From Leguminivora glycinivorella (Eukaryota > Arthropoda > Insecta > Lepidoptera > Tortricidae): a stretch of DNA of 64,000 bases. Each line of letters opens with the position of its first letter. Within the stretch, counting starts at the first letter, position 1. Both the position numbers and the translations under genes were made by a program. Positions 10,261-21,732 of the stretch are shown in pieces. A model generated the notes under the pieces. The model worked only from the letters and a program-made list of their open reading frames with translations. It was not told the origin of the DNA and ran no database searches. The stretch spans positions 21,880,956 through 21,944,955 of the forward strand of contig NC_062973.1 in the NCBI RefSeq assembly GCF_023078275.1, given 5' to 3'.

Positions 10261-10411
10261 TAACGGCCCAGCCACGACATTGGTCTAAGCGCGACAGCGG
10301 TGAGCGGCAGCCATAGGTGCGAATGAAAAATCCCATCGCTGTGTCTCGCTCCAATGTATGGCCGCCGCTCACCGCTGTCGCGCCTAGACCAATGTCGTGG
10401 CTGAGCCGTAA
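10261..10411. mobile_element. Harbinger-type MITE family E, copy 1 (145 bp)
   Basis: Element 10264-10408 starts CGGCCCAGCCACGACATTGG and ends in the inverted counterpart CCAATGTCGTGGCTGAGCCG. TAA lies on both sides. Copies 2 (29.5 kb, also 145 bp) and 3 (58.7 kb, 711 bp) share the ends. The ORF at 10175-10372 is read-through. Confidence 0.85.
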
Positions 10412-10418
10412 GGGTCAT

Positions 10419-10979
10419 TTTTAGGATTCCGTAGTCAACTAGGAACCCTTATAGTTTCGCCATGTCTGTCTGTCCGTCCGTCCGTCCGTCCGTCCGTCCG
10501 TCCGTCCGTCCGCGGATAATCTCAGTAACCGTTAGCACTAGAAAGCTGAAATTTGGTACCAATATGTATATCAATCACGCCAACAAAATGCAAAAATAAA
10601 AAATGGATAAAAATGTTTTATTAGGGTACCCCCCCTACATGTAAAGTGGGGGCGGATTTTTTTTTTCATTCCAATCCCAACGTGTTATATATTGTTGGAT
10701 AGGTATTTAAAAATAAATAAGGGTTTACTAAGATCGTTTTCTGATAATATTAATATTTTCGGAAATAATCGCTCCTAAAGGAAAAAAAAGTGCGCCCCCC
10801 CCCTCTAACTTTTGAACCATATGTTTAAAAAATATGAAAAAAATCACAAAAATAGAACTTTATAAAGACTTTCTAGGAAAATTGTTTTGAACTTGATAGG
10901 TTTAGTAGTTTTTGAGAAAAATACGGAAAACTACGGAACCCTACACTGAGCGTGGCCCGACACGCTCTTGGCCGGTTTT
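10419..10979 (-). repeat. Repeat family C, copy 3, with (GTCC)n array
   Basis: Reverse-oriented copy: starts TTTTTAGGATTCCGTAGTC, tetranucleotide array 10464-10513, body, and ends GACACGCTCTTGGCCGGTTT. Its ends match the copy at 6.5 kb. Confidence 0.8.
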
Positions 10980-11362
10980 AAAACAATTCGTATGCCTGAG
11001 TTATGCAGGGTAGCCCTGTGCGCCTCAAATAGTATAAAATAATGATGTGTTGTCATTTTCTGACCAACGACTTCTGAGATTGATAAATCAATCCATCTAT
11101 ATTATATTGTTAGTAGGATTCGCTATTCTGTATATAATAAAAAGTTCAATATTAGTAATATACACGATTGGTGTATGTAAAGTCTCCAATCCACATCAGG
11201 CTCTCGTGGCTGCCCATGGGCCACGTGTAGTGGGTCCTAAGACTCGTAAGTATTCAAATACATATTTGTAATGATGATATAATAGTTGTTTACTTGATAT
11301 AAAAGTCTAATTTTAAGAATTTTCGACATTGTTTTCGATATACATAGATACATACATACGCC
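10980..11362. other. Unassigned AT-rich stretch
   Basis: The 74-codon frame at 11,047-11,271 has no recognisable motif. Nothing else was found. Confidence 0.45.
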
Positions 11363-12053
11363 GGTCCTAAGTAACACTGTCGGATTTGCGAAATGACTAC
11401 TTTCCAGCAGAGCCAATCAAAGTTTTACAAACAGGTTTTTGCTCTATAAAATTGTCAAATTATAATATTAAGTTTAAGATGTGCATAAGTATAAATAAGA
11501 AAATACTTGAGAAAAGCTCAGAAATAGTACAACCGACATTCTTGCCAGGAGATTATTAAACGATTTTGTCGGATGTGTCACATACTACTTTTTTGTTTGG
11601 ACATGGTTCATATAAAATGGTCGTATGTGTCACAAACGCCTTTTTTTATTGGACAATAGGTAATAATATGGGTCGCATGTGTCATTTACGACTAAATTAC
11701 CTGTGTTGTGCATTTTCTTCTATAGTGGTGAAATACGACAGCTAGATGTTGTGGATTGTGTTTAGAGTGTGTGAGCTCGCGAAGTCGGCGGTTATCCATA
11801 CAATATTGTGGGTAGTGGCACAAACGACCGCGTCGCCCTACCCGCGCTCCCGCTAACATTGTTACAACGCGACATCCGACATTGTAAACTAGACGCTGTG
11901 TAAGATACGTCGTTCTTGTGACATATTATTTCGGAAAATAGAGAGAAATGTAAAATTCTGAAAATGTCATATTATAAATTTGGATGTTTTAAGATCATTA
12001 ATGCAATAAAATGAAAATGACGATTTTGTAGATCCGACAGTGTTACTTGGGAC
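11363..12053. mobile_element. 691-bp element with 23-bp terminal inverted repeats
   Basis: Starts GGTCCTAAGTAACACTGTCG (11363) and ends with the inverted match CGACAGTGTTACTTGGGACC (12053), one mismatch in 23. Inside, GTATGTGTCACAAACG-type phrases recur several times. No ORF, and no clear target duplication. It looks like a non-autonomous DNA transposon of unknown superfamily. Confidence 0.65.
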
Positions 12054-12612
12054 CATTGAGTAATTTTTATTACTTCGTATAGAGGAGCTATAGCAAACAA
12101 CGAACGTGTCACAGCCTGTAAGCTGAAGGCGGGGCGAGGGGGCGGGTGTGAACCAATGGCCTGCTTCCGTAACGTCGCAAGCGCTACGATTTTACTCGGC
12201 GCTTTCGACCTTTCGGTCGCAATGATGAGCCCTGCATAGAGTGCATAGATTAGAAGACATAGTATAGAAGCGACATAGGTTTACATTTAGCGTGAGTTGT
12301 TAACATAAATCGCTAATAATCGTTGTTAATAAACCGCTGTTAGTTTCTTGAAATCTGTATTTAAAACTAAACTTTTTTCACGTTTTGAATTTAGATTATA
12401 GCTTAGTATAATTTACATAATTAAAACAAAAACGATGTTTTTATTGAAATTCCATGCTAAATTTAATGCGATAATTAATCGTTGCAAAACTGACAGCGAT
12501 TTAACTTTTTCTTAACTCTGTGATTCCCAATTTTCTTAAATTCCCACATAGAAAGCTGCATACGGACTAAGCGTACATGTGTACACGTAGCCGCAACTGG
12601 ATATTAGTTATT
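12054..12612. other. Unassigned; includes a GC-rich pocket
   Basis: 12,120-12,230 is GC-rich relative to the flanks (AAGGCGGGGCGAGGGGGCGG). I see no frame or repeat. Confidence 0.4.
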
Positions 12613-12712
12613 TATGCGACATTTGCATAATGGTAGGCATTAAAACATGAGTGTTGTTTTTGTTGTGTTAATAAGATGAGTGTTTTAATGCCTAATTGTG
12701 TATAGTCGCATA
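12613..12712. mobile_element. 100-bp foldback MITE
   Basis: TAGGCATTAAAACA (12,634 on) pairs with TGTTTTAATGCCTA, and outer ATGCGAC pairs with GTCGCAT, enclosing a short T-rich loop. The ends suggest a small MITE with imperfect arms. Confidence 0.6.
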
Positions 12713-13543
12713 CATAACTTTATCTACATCCATGTATGTATGGGCGCGGGTTTATCGTCCCACAGAAAATTTGAATTTCGCGCGTTTTTATACTCTCATA
12801 ATTTGCTTGACCGTCTATCTACCCAAATTCATCCAGGCAGGTTAGGTACTGCACTTACATTTACATACTCACATGAAATTCGACACGCGTATTGAGAATC
12901 TACCAACAACAGAATAGACCGACATGTCGGAAAACTGTGCAATTCTGACAATAATAATTAAATAACCTTTTTTGCGTCGATAAATATATATATAATTTAA
13001 TGTATGATAGGAAACTTAAACTAACTTGCGATATTGTCACGTCTGCTTTTGTTGCACTTTTTACTCTTTGGTTTCAACGAAACATGGCCGCCGCAACATG
13101 GCGCTTCGGCATGAGTTTAATATTGATACATTTTTGAAAAAGTCAGCGTGTTTAAACAAAAATGCAGTAAACCTACGTATGAAAAGTCACTCCTTGGCTT
13201 CAGTTAGATTTTCCTGAGCAGTTTGTACAGTACCTCACTACACATGACGGCATTATTTAGACGAAATATTTTTCATTGCGATACGTCTATCTACCACAGC
13301 CGTTCGGCACAGACTAAGCGCGTTTTTGCCGATCGGCTCTAAGTGTTGTTACATAAAATCAAGTTGAGGTGCCCTCTCTAGTTAACATAATTACTCAAAG
13401 CTTGGGACCGTCGAATTATTATCAGTATTTTTTCCGCTACAGTATCTGGAAAAGCGTTTAATCCTCATTATAGGTAACTACTAGAATTTGTGTTTAATCG
13501 CGTAACTGTGTACTGTATAGGTAGATTTAAACGAAATCGTTTA
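12713..13543. other. Unassigned sequence
   Basis: Two frames of 63-65 codons (12,698-12,895 and 13,026-13,217) lack motifs or splice support. No repeat was recognised. Confidence 0.4.
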
Positions 13544-13716
13544 TCAATACTAATATTATAAATGGGAAAGTGTATGTGTATGTTTGTTTGTCCGTCTTTC
13601 ACGGCAAAACGGAGCGACGAATTGACGTGATTTTTTAAGTGGAGATAGTTGAAGAGATGGAGAGTGACATAGGCTACTTTTTGACTCTTTCTAACGCGAG
13701 CGAAGCCGCGGGCTAG
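13544..13716 (+). mobile_element. Helitron-like short element, copy 1
   Basis: Starts TC near AATACTAATATTATAAATG, contains CACGGCAAAACGGAGCGACG and GACATAGGCTACTTTTT, and ends CGCGGGCTAG before T. The 5' TC and 3' CTRR ends without inverted repeats or target duplication fit Helitrons. Seven copies lie in the window in both orientations. Confidence 0.7.
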
Positions 13717-13937
13717 TAAATCATAAATTGTAAAGTAATAAAGTAAAGTAGTGTTAAAGTAATTGTTTAGTTTTAAACTTTATTGTTTGTTTTTTTTTTC
13801 TCATGTTCTTACATACTGTTTTTTTCTTTTATGTTATCTAAGTTTCGTGACGCATTGGTTTTACTGTAATGTCATGTAAACATGTTTTTACTAATAAATA
13901 AATAAATAAATAAATAATAAATGCCAAATGTTGTAAA

Positions 13938-14168
13938 TGGGTGAATCAACTTTTTCTTTCTTGTTATTGCCATGGTTACGGTCCCCCTGAGTCACGCTGG
14001 TTTGCATTTTTCTGGTGTTAACAAGCCCTTTCCTTATTTTCCCACCTACAAACATGGACTACATGCCTGTTTTCATAATTTCAGTAGCATAATTTTGCAT
14101 AAAATCAGCGTGACTCAGGGGACCGTAACCATGGCAATAACAGGCAATAAAAAGTTGATTCATCCAAA
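13938..14168. mobile_element. Foldback element with 63-bp arms
   Basis: Left arm 13,938-14,000 (GTTATTGCCATGGTTACGGT inside) pairs with 14,106-14,168. The inner 38 bp are nearly perfect and the outer part is looser. The 72-aa frame across it is not a gene. Confidence 0.75.
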
Positions 14169-14487
14169 TAACAATTTACCTAATAAATAGTTCAACTGAC
14201 GTGACTACGATGATTTAGATAGAATAGAGCATAGCAGATCTAGGCTGACATATTACATAATTTTCCACAAAAAATGTTTCTCAGCAAGCATTCTAAAATC
14301 CTGTCATACCTGATTAAAATCCCTAGAGGTAAGAATTTTTCATTTAATTTATTCGCTAGATATTCTTTTTGTTCTTTTACCTTCTCAGCTGTCATGTTAC
14401 TCTTTAACTTAGAAAATCTCCGATGGGCACGCGCTGTAGATACTTACATAATTTTATTTGTCTCTGATTTTCTCTCATAAAATAATA
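14169..14487. other. Unassigned AT-rich stretch
   Basis: A 68-codon frame at 14,274-14,480 has no recognisable motif. Confidence 0.4.
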
Positions 14488-14590
14488 CATACATATAATC
14501 ATACCTGTATCCCATAAAGGGGTAGGCAGAGCACATGAACTACTAAGTTTCAATGCCAATCTTGGCAAGAAAGTGGTTGAAAGAAATGAA
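14488..14590. repeat. Fragment of a dispersed repeat
   Basis: CATACCTGTATCCCATAAAG and GGTAGGCAGAGCACATGAAC form a block I recall as common in moth genomes. A shortened relative (CGCCTGTATCCCATGAAGG) is embedded in the SINE at 53.7 kb. Confidence 0.45.
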
Positions 14591-14829
14591 AAATAAAAAG
14601 TATAAAAAAAACTATGAAATAGTCACACAAAACATTTATCTGTCATCTGCAAGTAAAAAATGCAACCGGAATGAAATCCAATGCGGAATGAAAACGAAAT
14701 TTTAATCACAAATATCGTTGTGTGCATTTTGTCGTGTTGTAACATACACAGTCTGACAGGTCGGCGGACCGAGCGAGGCTGTAGTTCACGCTGCTTAGCG
14801 CGTTCGCTCAATGCTTGCTCTTCTGTTAC

Positions 14830-16330
14830 TTAAATTATTATTTTTTTTTTTAATTTATTATTCACAAAAATAAACTTATAATTAACAGTTTACAGGAATC
14901 CTCGCCAAACTGTAACGTTTGATGGCGAGAGGCGCTCATTGTTTTAGACATTAGTTACTTAAATACAGTTTTGACATAAAACAAAAACGTAACTTAATAC
15001 TCTAAGATTAATATTTAATGTTTGTAACTTAATACTAATTTAAACTTTTTTTTTTTACTTTAACTATCGAAATTATCATAACTCCTGGTTAGAGATGGGT
15101 AGTGAGTAAATACTCAAGAGTAAATATCGAGTAAATACTCAGTATTTACTCAAAATACCCGTATTTACTCGTTTTTACTCAAATTGGTGGGTATAAACTA
15201 TTTAGCGTGCTGAAATGGAAATACAAATTAGAAATATTGGTGTATTTTGTTATCGGCTACTAAGTTAAGTAATCAAATTTATATAAATTTTATTTTAAAG
15301 ACGTGCTCTCCATACATGTAACTATTTTTCACAAAAATAAAATTCAGAAATTACCTGTGTGTTATACATCATCTGATAGGTCTTTAAAAATTAATTGAAT
15401 GTTTCTAAAAAAGTTTTTTAATAATATGAACAGTTTTGGAATAAAACTATAATTAAGGCCGAAATAATGTTTATACCTTTATAACTTTCGAATTCGTTGT
15501 TGGAAAAATATCCAGAAACCGTCAAATTATTGCCCATATAATGCAAAACACAAAACTAGTACTTTAAACGTCATCAGCTGAGCCATTTTTGAGTTTTCTT
15601 TAGAAACCCCTTAATAAAAGGTCGTAAGTGCCACATTAACAATCACTTCCGAACGTCATGCCGTTATCTAGAACATCAATTTAATTTAAGTCTCATACTT
15701 TTACTGTAAATACCTGCTTTTTTAAAACAAAACTGCTAACTAAACATTATCACTATTTTTTTCTCACAATGATTACCTCTTTTTTGACAAACTAAGACTC
15801 CCATAAGCTTCTAATAATATAAATATCATTTAAACATGTCCACACAGTTAAAATAAACACGACTAAGTACTTAAATCTCATTTTTTAAATTATTTTTAGG
15901 TAACAGTTTCTACTCACCCAAATGAGTAAATACGAGTATTTACTCGGTGCTTTGAGTAAATTACGGGTAAATACTCAGTATTTACTCACCCCTACCCATC
16001 TCTACTCCTCCTGGTTGTCCTCTGATAGATAGGACTTAAGTTTAGTTTTTAACATCGTTTTTGACATTTTTGGAGTATGTCTTAAAATATTAATTTTATT
16101 ATAAATTCTTGGCACTATATATGAGGACATTCTTTCACCATAGTAGTTTTTAGCACTTTTTTGTACTAATCGCTTCTCTCTTACACTTTTGGTATTATAC
16201 ATATTTTTAACAGTTAATTTATACATATCTTTGTAGTAATACTCAATGGCTATTAAGTACTTTACCTGTTTGTCTATCGGTAATATTTTACACAAGGAAA
16301 ACAATAAGTCATATTTCTTATTACACTTCT
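14830..16330 (-). pseudogene. LINE 3' end (C-terminus plus UTR), interrupted by a hAT element
   Basis: The minus-strand frame (16,304 down to about 16,008) encodes RIYNKINILRHTPKMSKTML and KTKLKSYLSEDNQE, the closing motif of Jockey/CR1-like reverse transcriptases. After the hAT insertion the frame resumes with GAG TTA TGA, so the original stop lies at about 15,075. An AT-rich UTR and a poly(A)-like run (minus strand, near 14,840-14,852) complete the 3' end. Confidence 0.65.
15082..16015. mobile_element. hAT-type non-autonomous element in a LINE
   Basis: The element (15,090-16,004) starts TAGAGATGGGTAG and ends CTACCCATCTCTA. CTCCTGGT flanks it (15,082-15,089 and 16,008-16,015), with three extra bases CTC at the right junction. 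Both subterminal regions are packed with GAGTAAATACTC-type motifs, likely transposase-binding repeats. No ORF. The insertion split the LINE just before its stop codon. Confidence 0.85.
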
Positions 16331-16331
16331 C

Positions 16332-16614
16332 TTTGACTTTTTTTGTAATGATTATGTAGTGGTGATAATAGCACGAGACTTGGCATAGCTTACAGGTTTA
16401 TTAGAAAAAATCGTCCTAAGCAACACAAAAATTTGCCTAAGCAACAATCTTACCAAGCTCTATCGCCTTAGACAAAAGAGTAGGGTCTTTTCCCACTTAT
16501 CGTTGAAAATATTATAAGGAGAAATTTAAGCATAATTTGAAAACTATCATCCTTACCATACTTATATACTTAGTTAAAAGGTAAGTATAAAGACAATGAT
16601 TGCATTTAACCGCT
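16332..16614. other. Unassigned sequence
   Basis: Nothing recognised. Confidence 0.4.
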
Positions 16615-16731
16615 TTAGATGCAAAGGAGAAGGTAGCAGGGGTATTCTGCGGTCTATCGAAAGCGTTCGATGTAATAAGACATGAACTGATTCTGGAATA
16701 GATAGGGCATTACGGAATCAAACATAAAGTT
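16615..16731 (+). pseudogene. Reverse transcriptase fossil
   Basis: Plus-strand frame reads GVFCGLSKAFDVIRHELILE, then an in-frame stop, then IGHYGIKHKV. 'L-S-K-A-F-D' followed by 'HE-L-L--I--YGI' is the catalytic motif A region of Jockey/CR1-like reverse transcriptases. Only about 38 codons survive. Confidence 0.6.
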
Positions 16732-18025
16732 AAAATGGGGAGAGAAAAATTGGGGGAGGAGGGTAAACATTAACTCCTCAGCGTATTTATACATCTATTT
16801 ACCCTTATAACCATCAAAGCTATTTGCATGCCAGGTTTCGTACTTCCTACCGCATTGGACTGTACCATCATACTAATTTGGGTTGCTGAGAAACACTAAT
16901 GGATTGGATATGTCAAGTGCTAGTCTAATCAACACAAGATGGAAATGGTTACAATGGTGTGCTTTTAATACATCGTGTGTATTCCATACAGCGTGTGATA
17001 CATGTGCGAGAAAGAGGAAGTTAGAAAAGAATGGCGATAAATTAAAACACGAGCACCATCTGTACTACTACTGAAAAATTACTTAAGTATATCAATCTTC
17101 TTCACACGCGTTTGCGTTGGCGTCTGGACTTCTTATAAAATTGACGTTGAGATCAGTTTTCAGCAACGACAACTATATCTGTATCTTTAGGTACCTATTT
17201 AAACCAAATCTGCCCTAAAAAGGCTTCTTAAAGTATCAAGTGCTTAAACACACTATATTAAAACATCACACGACCAAATAGGAAGGTTAAAAACAGGTTG
17301 CTCAGTGTCAGTTATTTGTTTTTTTTTTTAATACCTAAAATTACGTAGTATAATAATAATTGTTATATATATATAATTATGTGTGTGTGTGTGTGTGTGT
17401 GTGTACTTTGGTTATGCTTAGTAACCAACCACAGAGTCCACAGACAGCGAAAACAAATGTTCGCCAAGCAATTAAAATAGCATTCTGAGTTTTGCCGGGC
17501 AAGCTGGAATACCACGCCGGGATTTCATAGTGCGACCCATTTATTTCATTTTATTTTTATTTAACATCTTGCGCTGACCGCAGATTACTTGAGTAGCGAA
17601 GTCTTAGATGTATTTTGTGGAAGTTCGGGCGTTAGAAAGATGAATGAATGAGTCGCAATAAAATGAAAGTACGGGTTTTATTAGAATTCTTATTCAGAAA
17701 CTACAACCATTGAAAATGTATTTCGTTTAAAATTAAATTGGCGTGTTATACCTACTAAGACCTTTGAACGACTTATGTACCTTTTGAATGAATAGGAAAA
17801 TAATATATTATGGAAACAAGTATGAAACTTAAGTAACGTATTATTTAGATTTGTTGTTTGTTAAAATGATCTACCTATGTATTAATCTTGAATATTATTT
17901 TGTATATGGTTTTTCATTGCAGAAAAAGTATGGAAAGAGAGAAAAAAATGATAAATCACGAGAAATTCACTTGCCAATAAATCGGTGTTTACCATTTTGA
18001 CGGTAACCTCAAAGTTAAATGTTAA
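16732..18025. other. 1.3 kb with only a microsatellite
   Basis: A (GT)n run lies at 17,381-17,404. A 63-codon frame at 16,883 has no motif. The rest shows nothing I recognise. Confidence 0.5.
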
Positions 18026-18205
18026 TCCATACTTAATATTATAAATGTGAAAGTGTGTGTGTCTGTTTGTTTGTCCGTCTTTCACGGCAAAACGGAGCGA
18101 CGAATTGACGTGATGTTTTAAGTGGAGATAGTTGAAGGGATGAAGAGTGACATAGACTACTTTTTGTCTCTTTCTAACGCGAGCGAAGCCGCGGGCAAAA
18201 GCTAG
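18026..18205 (+). mobile_element. Helitron-like short element, copy 2
   Basis: TCCATACTTAATATTATAAA start and CGCGGGCAAAAGCTAG end before T; very close to the family consensus. The 147-aa minus-strand ORF at 17,882-18,325 depends on reading through this repeat. Confidence 0.75.
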
Positions 18206-18562
18206 TAAAATATAAATGGCAACAGCGTAAAAAATCGGGTTTCCTATGAATATTTTTGAATACGGCATAGTGCATATCCATTTATTGTGTAAACGATTTA
18301 TTTTATTTCCTTTTAACCCGAGCACTGACCAAAGACTTCCGACTATAAAAGGAATCTCTAGTTTTTACTTCCTATTCGTTGAAAGCGTTGCAGTGATAAA
18401 TGTGGAACCTGAATTGAGTTTCTTTTAAGCACGGTTTTGTGATTGAGACACACAAATGTTTCTCCTACTTCACAAAATAAAAAGTTAAATGAATTTATAA
18501 TGTCTAACTGTTTGGTGTCATTATAAAAATTTTATAGTTTTGTGATGTTCTGAAATAGGTAT
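18206..18562. other. Unassigned sequence
   Basis: A 60-codon frame at 18,246 lacks any motif; nothing else was seen. Confidence 0.4.
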
Positions 18563-18788
18563 TATAGTATCTAGAATCATCATCCTCCTTGCGTTATCCC
18601 GGCATTTGCCGCGGCTCATGGGAGCCTGGGATCCGCTGTGACAACTTATTCTAAGATTTGGCGTAGGCACTAGTTTTACGAGCGACTGCCATCTGACCTT
18701 CCAACCCAAAGGGTAACTAGGCCTCATTGGAATTAGTCCGGTTCCCTCACGATGTTTTCCTTCACCGAAAAAATATAGTATCTAGAAT
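18563..18788 (-). mobile_element. SINE family B, copy 2, 5'-truncated, 15-bp target duplication
   Basis: The element 18,578-18,773 keeps the body and the GATGATG tail but lacks the tRNA-like head, ending at TTTTTTCGGTGAAGG on the minus strand. TATAGTATCTAGAAT repeats exactly at 18,563-18,577 and 18,774-18,788. This is a clean LINE-type retroposition event. Confidence 0.9.
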
Positions 18789-19211
18789 ATGAAATTGAAA
18801 CTACTCTGATATTTAGATAAGAATGTTAATTGTAGATAAATTGTAGATGACTTAAAAATGCTTGTTGTAAGCCTATTTTAACGAATAATAAAATTATTGT
18901 ATTGACTAAATTGACTTGTTCAAAGACGTGACAACAAACTAGAAGTATCATTTAAGTTAAACCTACATAACAGTCTAGTCACGGCGACAATCACTTCCAC
19001 TGTTACTAAAAAATGCTTTGTGCCCCTATGTCATTTTTCCATATTAAGTACTTATTTCAACATAACTTGCATTTTGTTCACAACGGAGAGTACCTAAGAG
19101 CGATTAAAGATTAGGCGGTCAGGTCCTAAAGTGAATGTTCAAATGTTTGCATTACATAATGTAAAACCACTTAGTGTACAACCACCCTCACGTCACCTAA
19201 ATATACAACTA
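18789..19211. other. Unassigned AT-rich stretch
   Basis: No recognisable feature. Confidence 0.4.
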
Positions 19212-19435
19212 ATAGCTTGTGCCCGCGGCTTCGCTCGCGTTACATACATACATTACCCCCCCCCCCCCAGGTAGGAGGTTTCAGATAGAAAGAGACAAAA
19301 AGTAGCCTATGTCACTATCCATCCCTTCAACTATCTGCACTTAAAAAATCACGTCAATTTGTCGCTCCGTTTTGACGTGAAAGACGGATAAACAAACAGA
19401 CACACACACTTTCCCATTTGTAATATTAGTATGGA
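19212..19435 (-). mobile_element. Helitron-like short element, copy 3, with internal insertion
   Basis: Reverse-oriented copy from GGATTT-side TCCATACTAATATTAC to the CGCGGGCACAAGC end. An extra segment of about 40 bp lies inside, made of ACATACATACAT, a poly-C run (19,257-19,269) and AGGTAGGAGG, absent in sister copies. The terminal CTAG is degraded. Confidence 0.7.
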
Positions 19436-19848
19436 TTTATATAAAGCTCCAAGGCTAGTTTTCTGAAGGCTTCTACTGTACAACGCTATCACAAGTCACA
19501 GAGTCAGGTTAGCCACTGAACAAATTTTCACGCAACGCTACACATAAATAGCGATGTACAAAATAATCCTTCTTTGAAAAGTAAGTAGGTATTGAAGTTT
19601 GGCTTTTCACGAAAAAGGTCCCTTCACGTTACTATATTCTAAAGGGCAAACATATTGGGAGAGATGTGAAAGAAAATACCTATAGAACTATTATTCTTGT
19701 TAGCTAATGTTCTGTGGATGGTTTTAGAATTACACTTGGGTTAGATACCTTTACGAGGAAATAATCTCTTTTGTTTTATAAAAAATAGTCCCAAGCATTA
19801 AAAGTAAAATGGGCTACAAAGTAAAAAATAACAATGTTATCACTTATT
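19436..19848. other. Unassigned sequence
   Basis: Nothing recognised. Confidence 0.4.
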
Positions 19849-20153
19849 AAAAAATATTTTAAGCGGGTACTCACGTATTAAGTCGATATAGCGTTCGACA
19901 TGTTTCGGTCCAATTTCGAGGACCTTTCTCAATAGTAGCGACCCCGCCTTTACATGTCGAGAGCGCGACGCATACTGCGGGCGCTTGCTCGGTGCGCGCG
20001 GCTGCTGAGGACAGGCGCAGGGGGGGTCGGCGGCGCGGGCGACGTCACCGTGGCGAGATCGGAGCTACCCACTATGTTACTTTTGTCAAATTGGACCGAA
20101 ACATCTCGAACGCTATATCGACTTAATACGTGAGTAACTCGCTTAAAATATTT
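19849..20153. mobile_element. Foldback element with GC-rich loop
   Basis: Left arm (19,849-19,920), with CGTATTAAGTCGATATAGCG, pairs with the right arm (20,085-20,153) over about 65 bp. The loop (19,930-20,080) is strongly GC-rich (GGGGGGTCGGCGGCGCGGGC), unlike anything nearby. The right-arm motif ACGTGAGT and the following CTCACGGGAG block recur loosely at 48.6 kb. Confidence 0.7.
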
Positions 20154-20324
20154 TTAAATATGTATGAGTCTCACGGGAGTTAAAATATAAATAGTTAAAA
20201 TGTTTTCACTTAATTTATATTTTTAACAATTAGTAACTTTTACATAAGGAGGCAAAACAATGTGCATGATATTATAATATTTATAATTGTCACTATAATA
20301 ATTATAATTGTATTTATAAATTGT

Positions 20325-20407
20325 GACAGGGTTGAGAGGAAGAAGCGAGGGGAGGCCTTTCATTTGCCCAGCAGTGGGACACTACAATAGGCTAGTAAAA
20401 AAAAATC
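20325..20407 (+). repeat. Probable LINE 3' tail fragment
   Basis: GGAGGCCTTTCATTTGCCCA followed by GCAGTGGGACACTACA and an A-run resembles the common 'gaggcct...cccagcagtggga' LINE tail of moths (from memory). Confidence 0.5.
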
Positions 20408-21230
20408 AGTAACTTGTTTGCCATTGGCTGAGGCTTCTTTTTTTAACAATGTATACTTAATAAGATTAATAAGAGACGATTAATACCGTTTGCCGCCTTT
20501 TTCATGCTAAAAAAGAAGTACATTTCCCACATAAAACCATATTTACGCAGCGTAACTACGGGCTTCCGCAGTTACAATACATGATTCAATCAATTATAAT
20601 TTGAGATTGTTTAAACTGCAGGTAAATAAATATTTATAGAAATAAATTGGCTGTCCATAAATTAAATATTTACGTTAAACCATATTCGTTTCGACCAATT
20701 TTTGATATTTTCGACACGTTAAATTCATTAGGGTTGTCTCTATTAGGCATACCTTTAATTGTCGAAAAGCATTTGGCACAGCACACTTCGCCTAGTCGGT
20801 TTTTGACGGAACATTCGATGTAGCAGAAAATATAATGTAAAAGAATACAAATATAGCCTCATGGCATTAAGTTCGCCGTTTGTACATTACGTTGTTCTTT
20901 TGTGCAATAAAGTTTAAACAAATAAATATTTATTTGTCCGTCGATTCGGTTACAAACCGCAATTCTTACCGAATAGTAGACTCAATCAATCATTCGTATT
21001 CTCTACTACAAATTATGATTAAAAAACTATTCAATAAATTTCGCAAATAATAAAAGTCAGATAGGAAGATTATTTAATTGAAATTACCTATTAGGTAATA
21101 TTTATGTTTATTAAAAACAGCAGGATTTCAACTAAAACGCAACGTATGGCAACAAAGATTATGCCAGAAATGATTCTGAATAATAAAATTATGCCAAACG
21201 GCCCAGTCCAAAGAAACTTAATATATATAA
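20408..21230. other. Unassigned AT-rich stretch
   Basis: No ORF, arms or repeat seen. Confidence 0.45.
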
Positions 21231-21522
21231 GACGACCGGTTTGGCTCAATCGGTAGTGACCCTGCCTGCTAAGCCACGGTCCTGGGTTCGAATCCCGGTA
21301 AAGGCACAAACAAATATATTATATTTGTGTGATGAGCACAGATATTTCTTCCTAAATCGTGGATATTTTCTATGTATATAAGTATGTATTTATCTACTTA
21401 AGTATGTATATCGTCGCTTAGCACCCATAGTACAAGTTTTGCTTAGTTGTAATATATAATATATATATAGTTGCAATAAGTTGATCTGTGTAAGGTGTCC
21501 CCAATATTTATTTATTTATTTA
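21231..21522 (+). mobile_element. tRNA-derived SINE, family A, copy 4
   Basis: Head GACGACCGGTTTGGCTCAAT, B box GGTTCGAATCC and full body to AGGTGTCCCCAATATTTA. Two small AT insertions interrupt the body (near 21,308 and 21,450). Confidence 0.85.
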
Positions 21523-21555
21523 TAACATATTATATTTACATTGAATGCGTTAGAA

Positions 21556-21732
21556 TCCATACTAATATTATATGGGAAAGTGTGTGTGTCTGTTTGTTTG
21601 TCCGTCTTTCAAGGCAAAACGGAGCGACCAATTGACGTGATTTTTTAAATGGAGATAGTTGAAGGGATGGAGAGTGACATAGGCTACTTTTTGATTATTA
21701 TTAACGCGAGCGAAGCCGGGGGCAAAAGTTAG
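21556..21732 (+). mobile_element. Helitron-like short element, copy 4
   Basis: TCCATACTAATATTATATGG start; ends GGGGGCAAAAGTTAG, with TTAG matching the CTRR rule at three positions. It lies 33 bp after the SINE. Confidence 0.75.

Noticed and set aside
17882..18325. 147-aa minus-strand ORF
   Set aside because: It reads across a Helitron-like repeat and has no motif or splice support.
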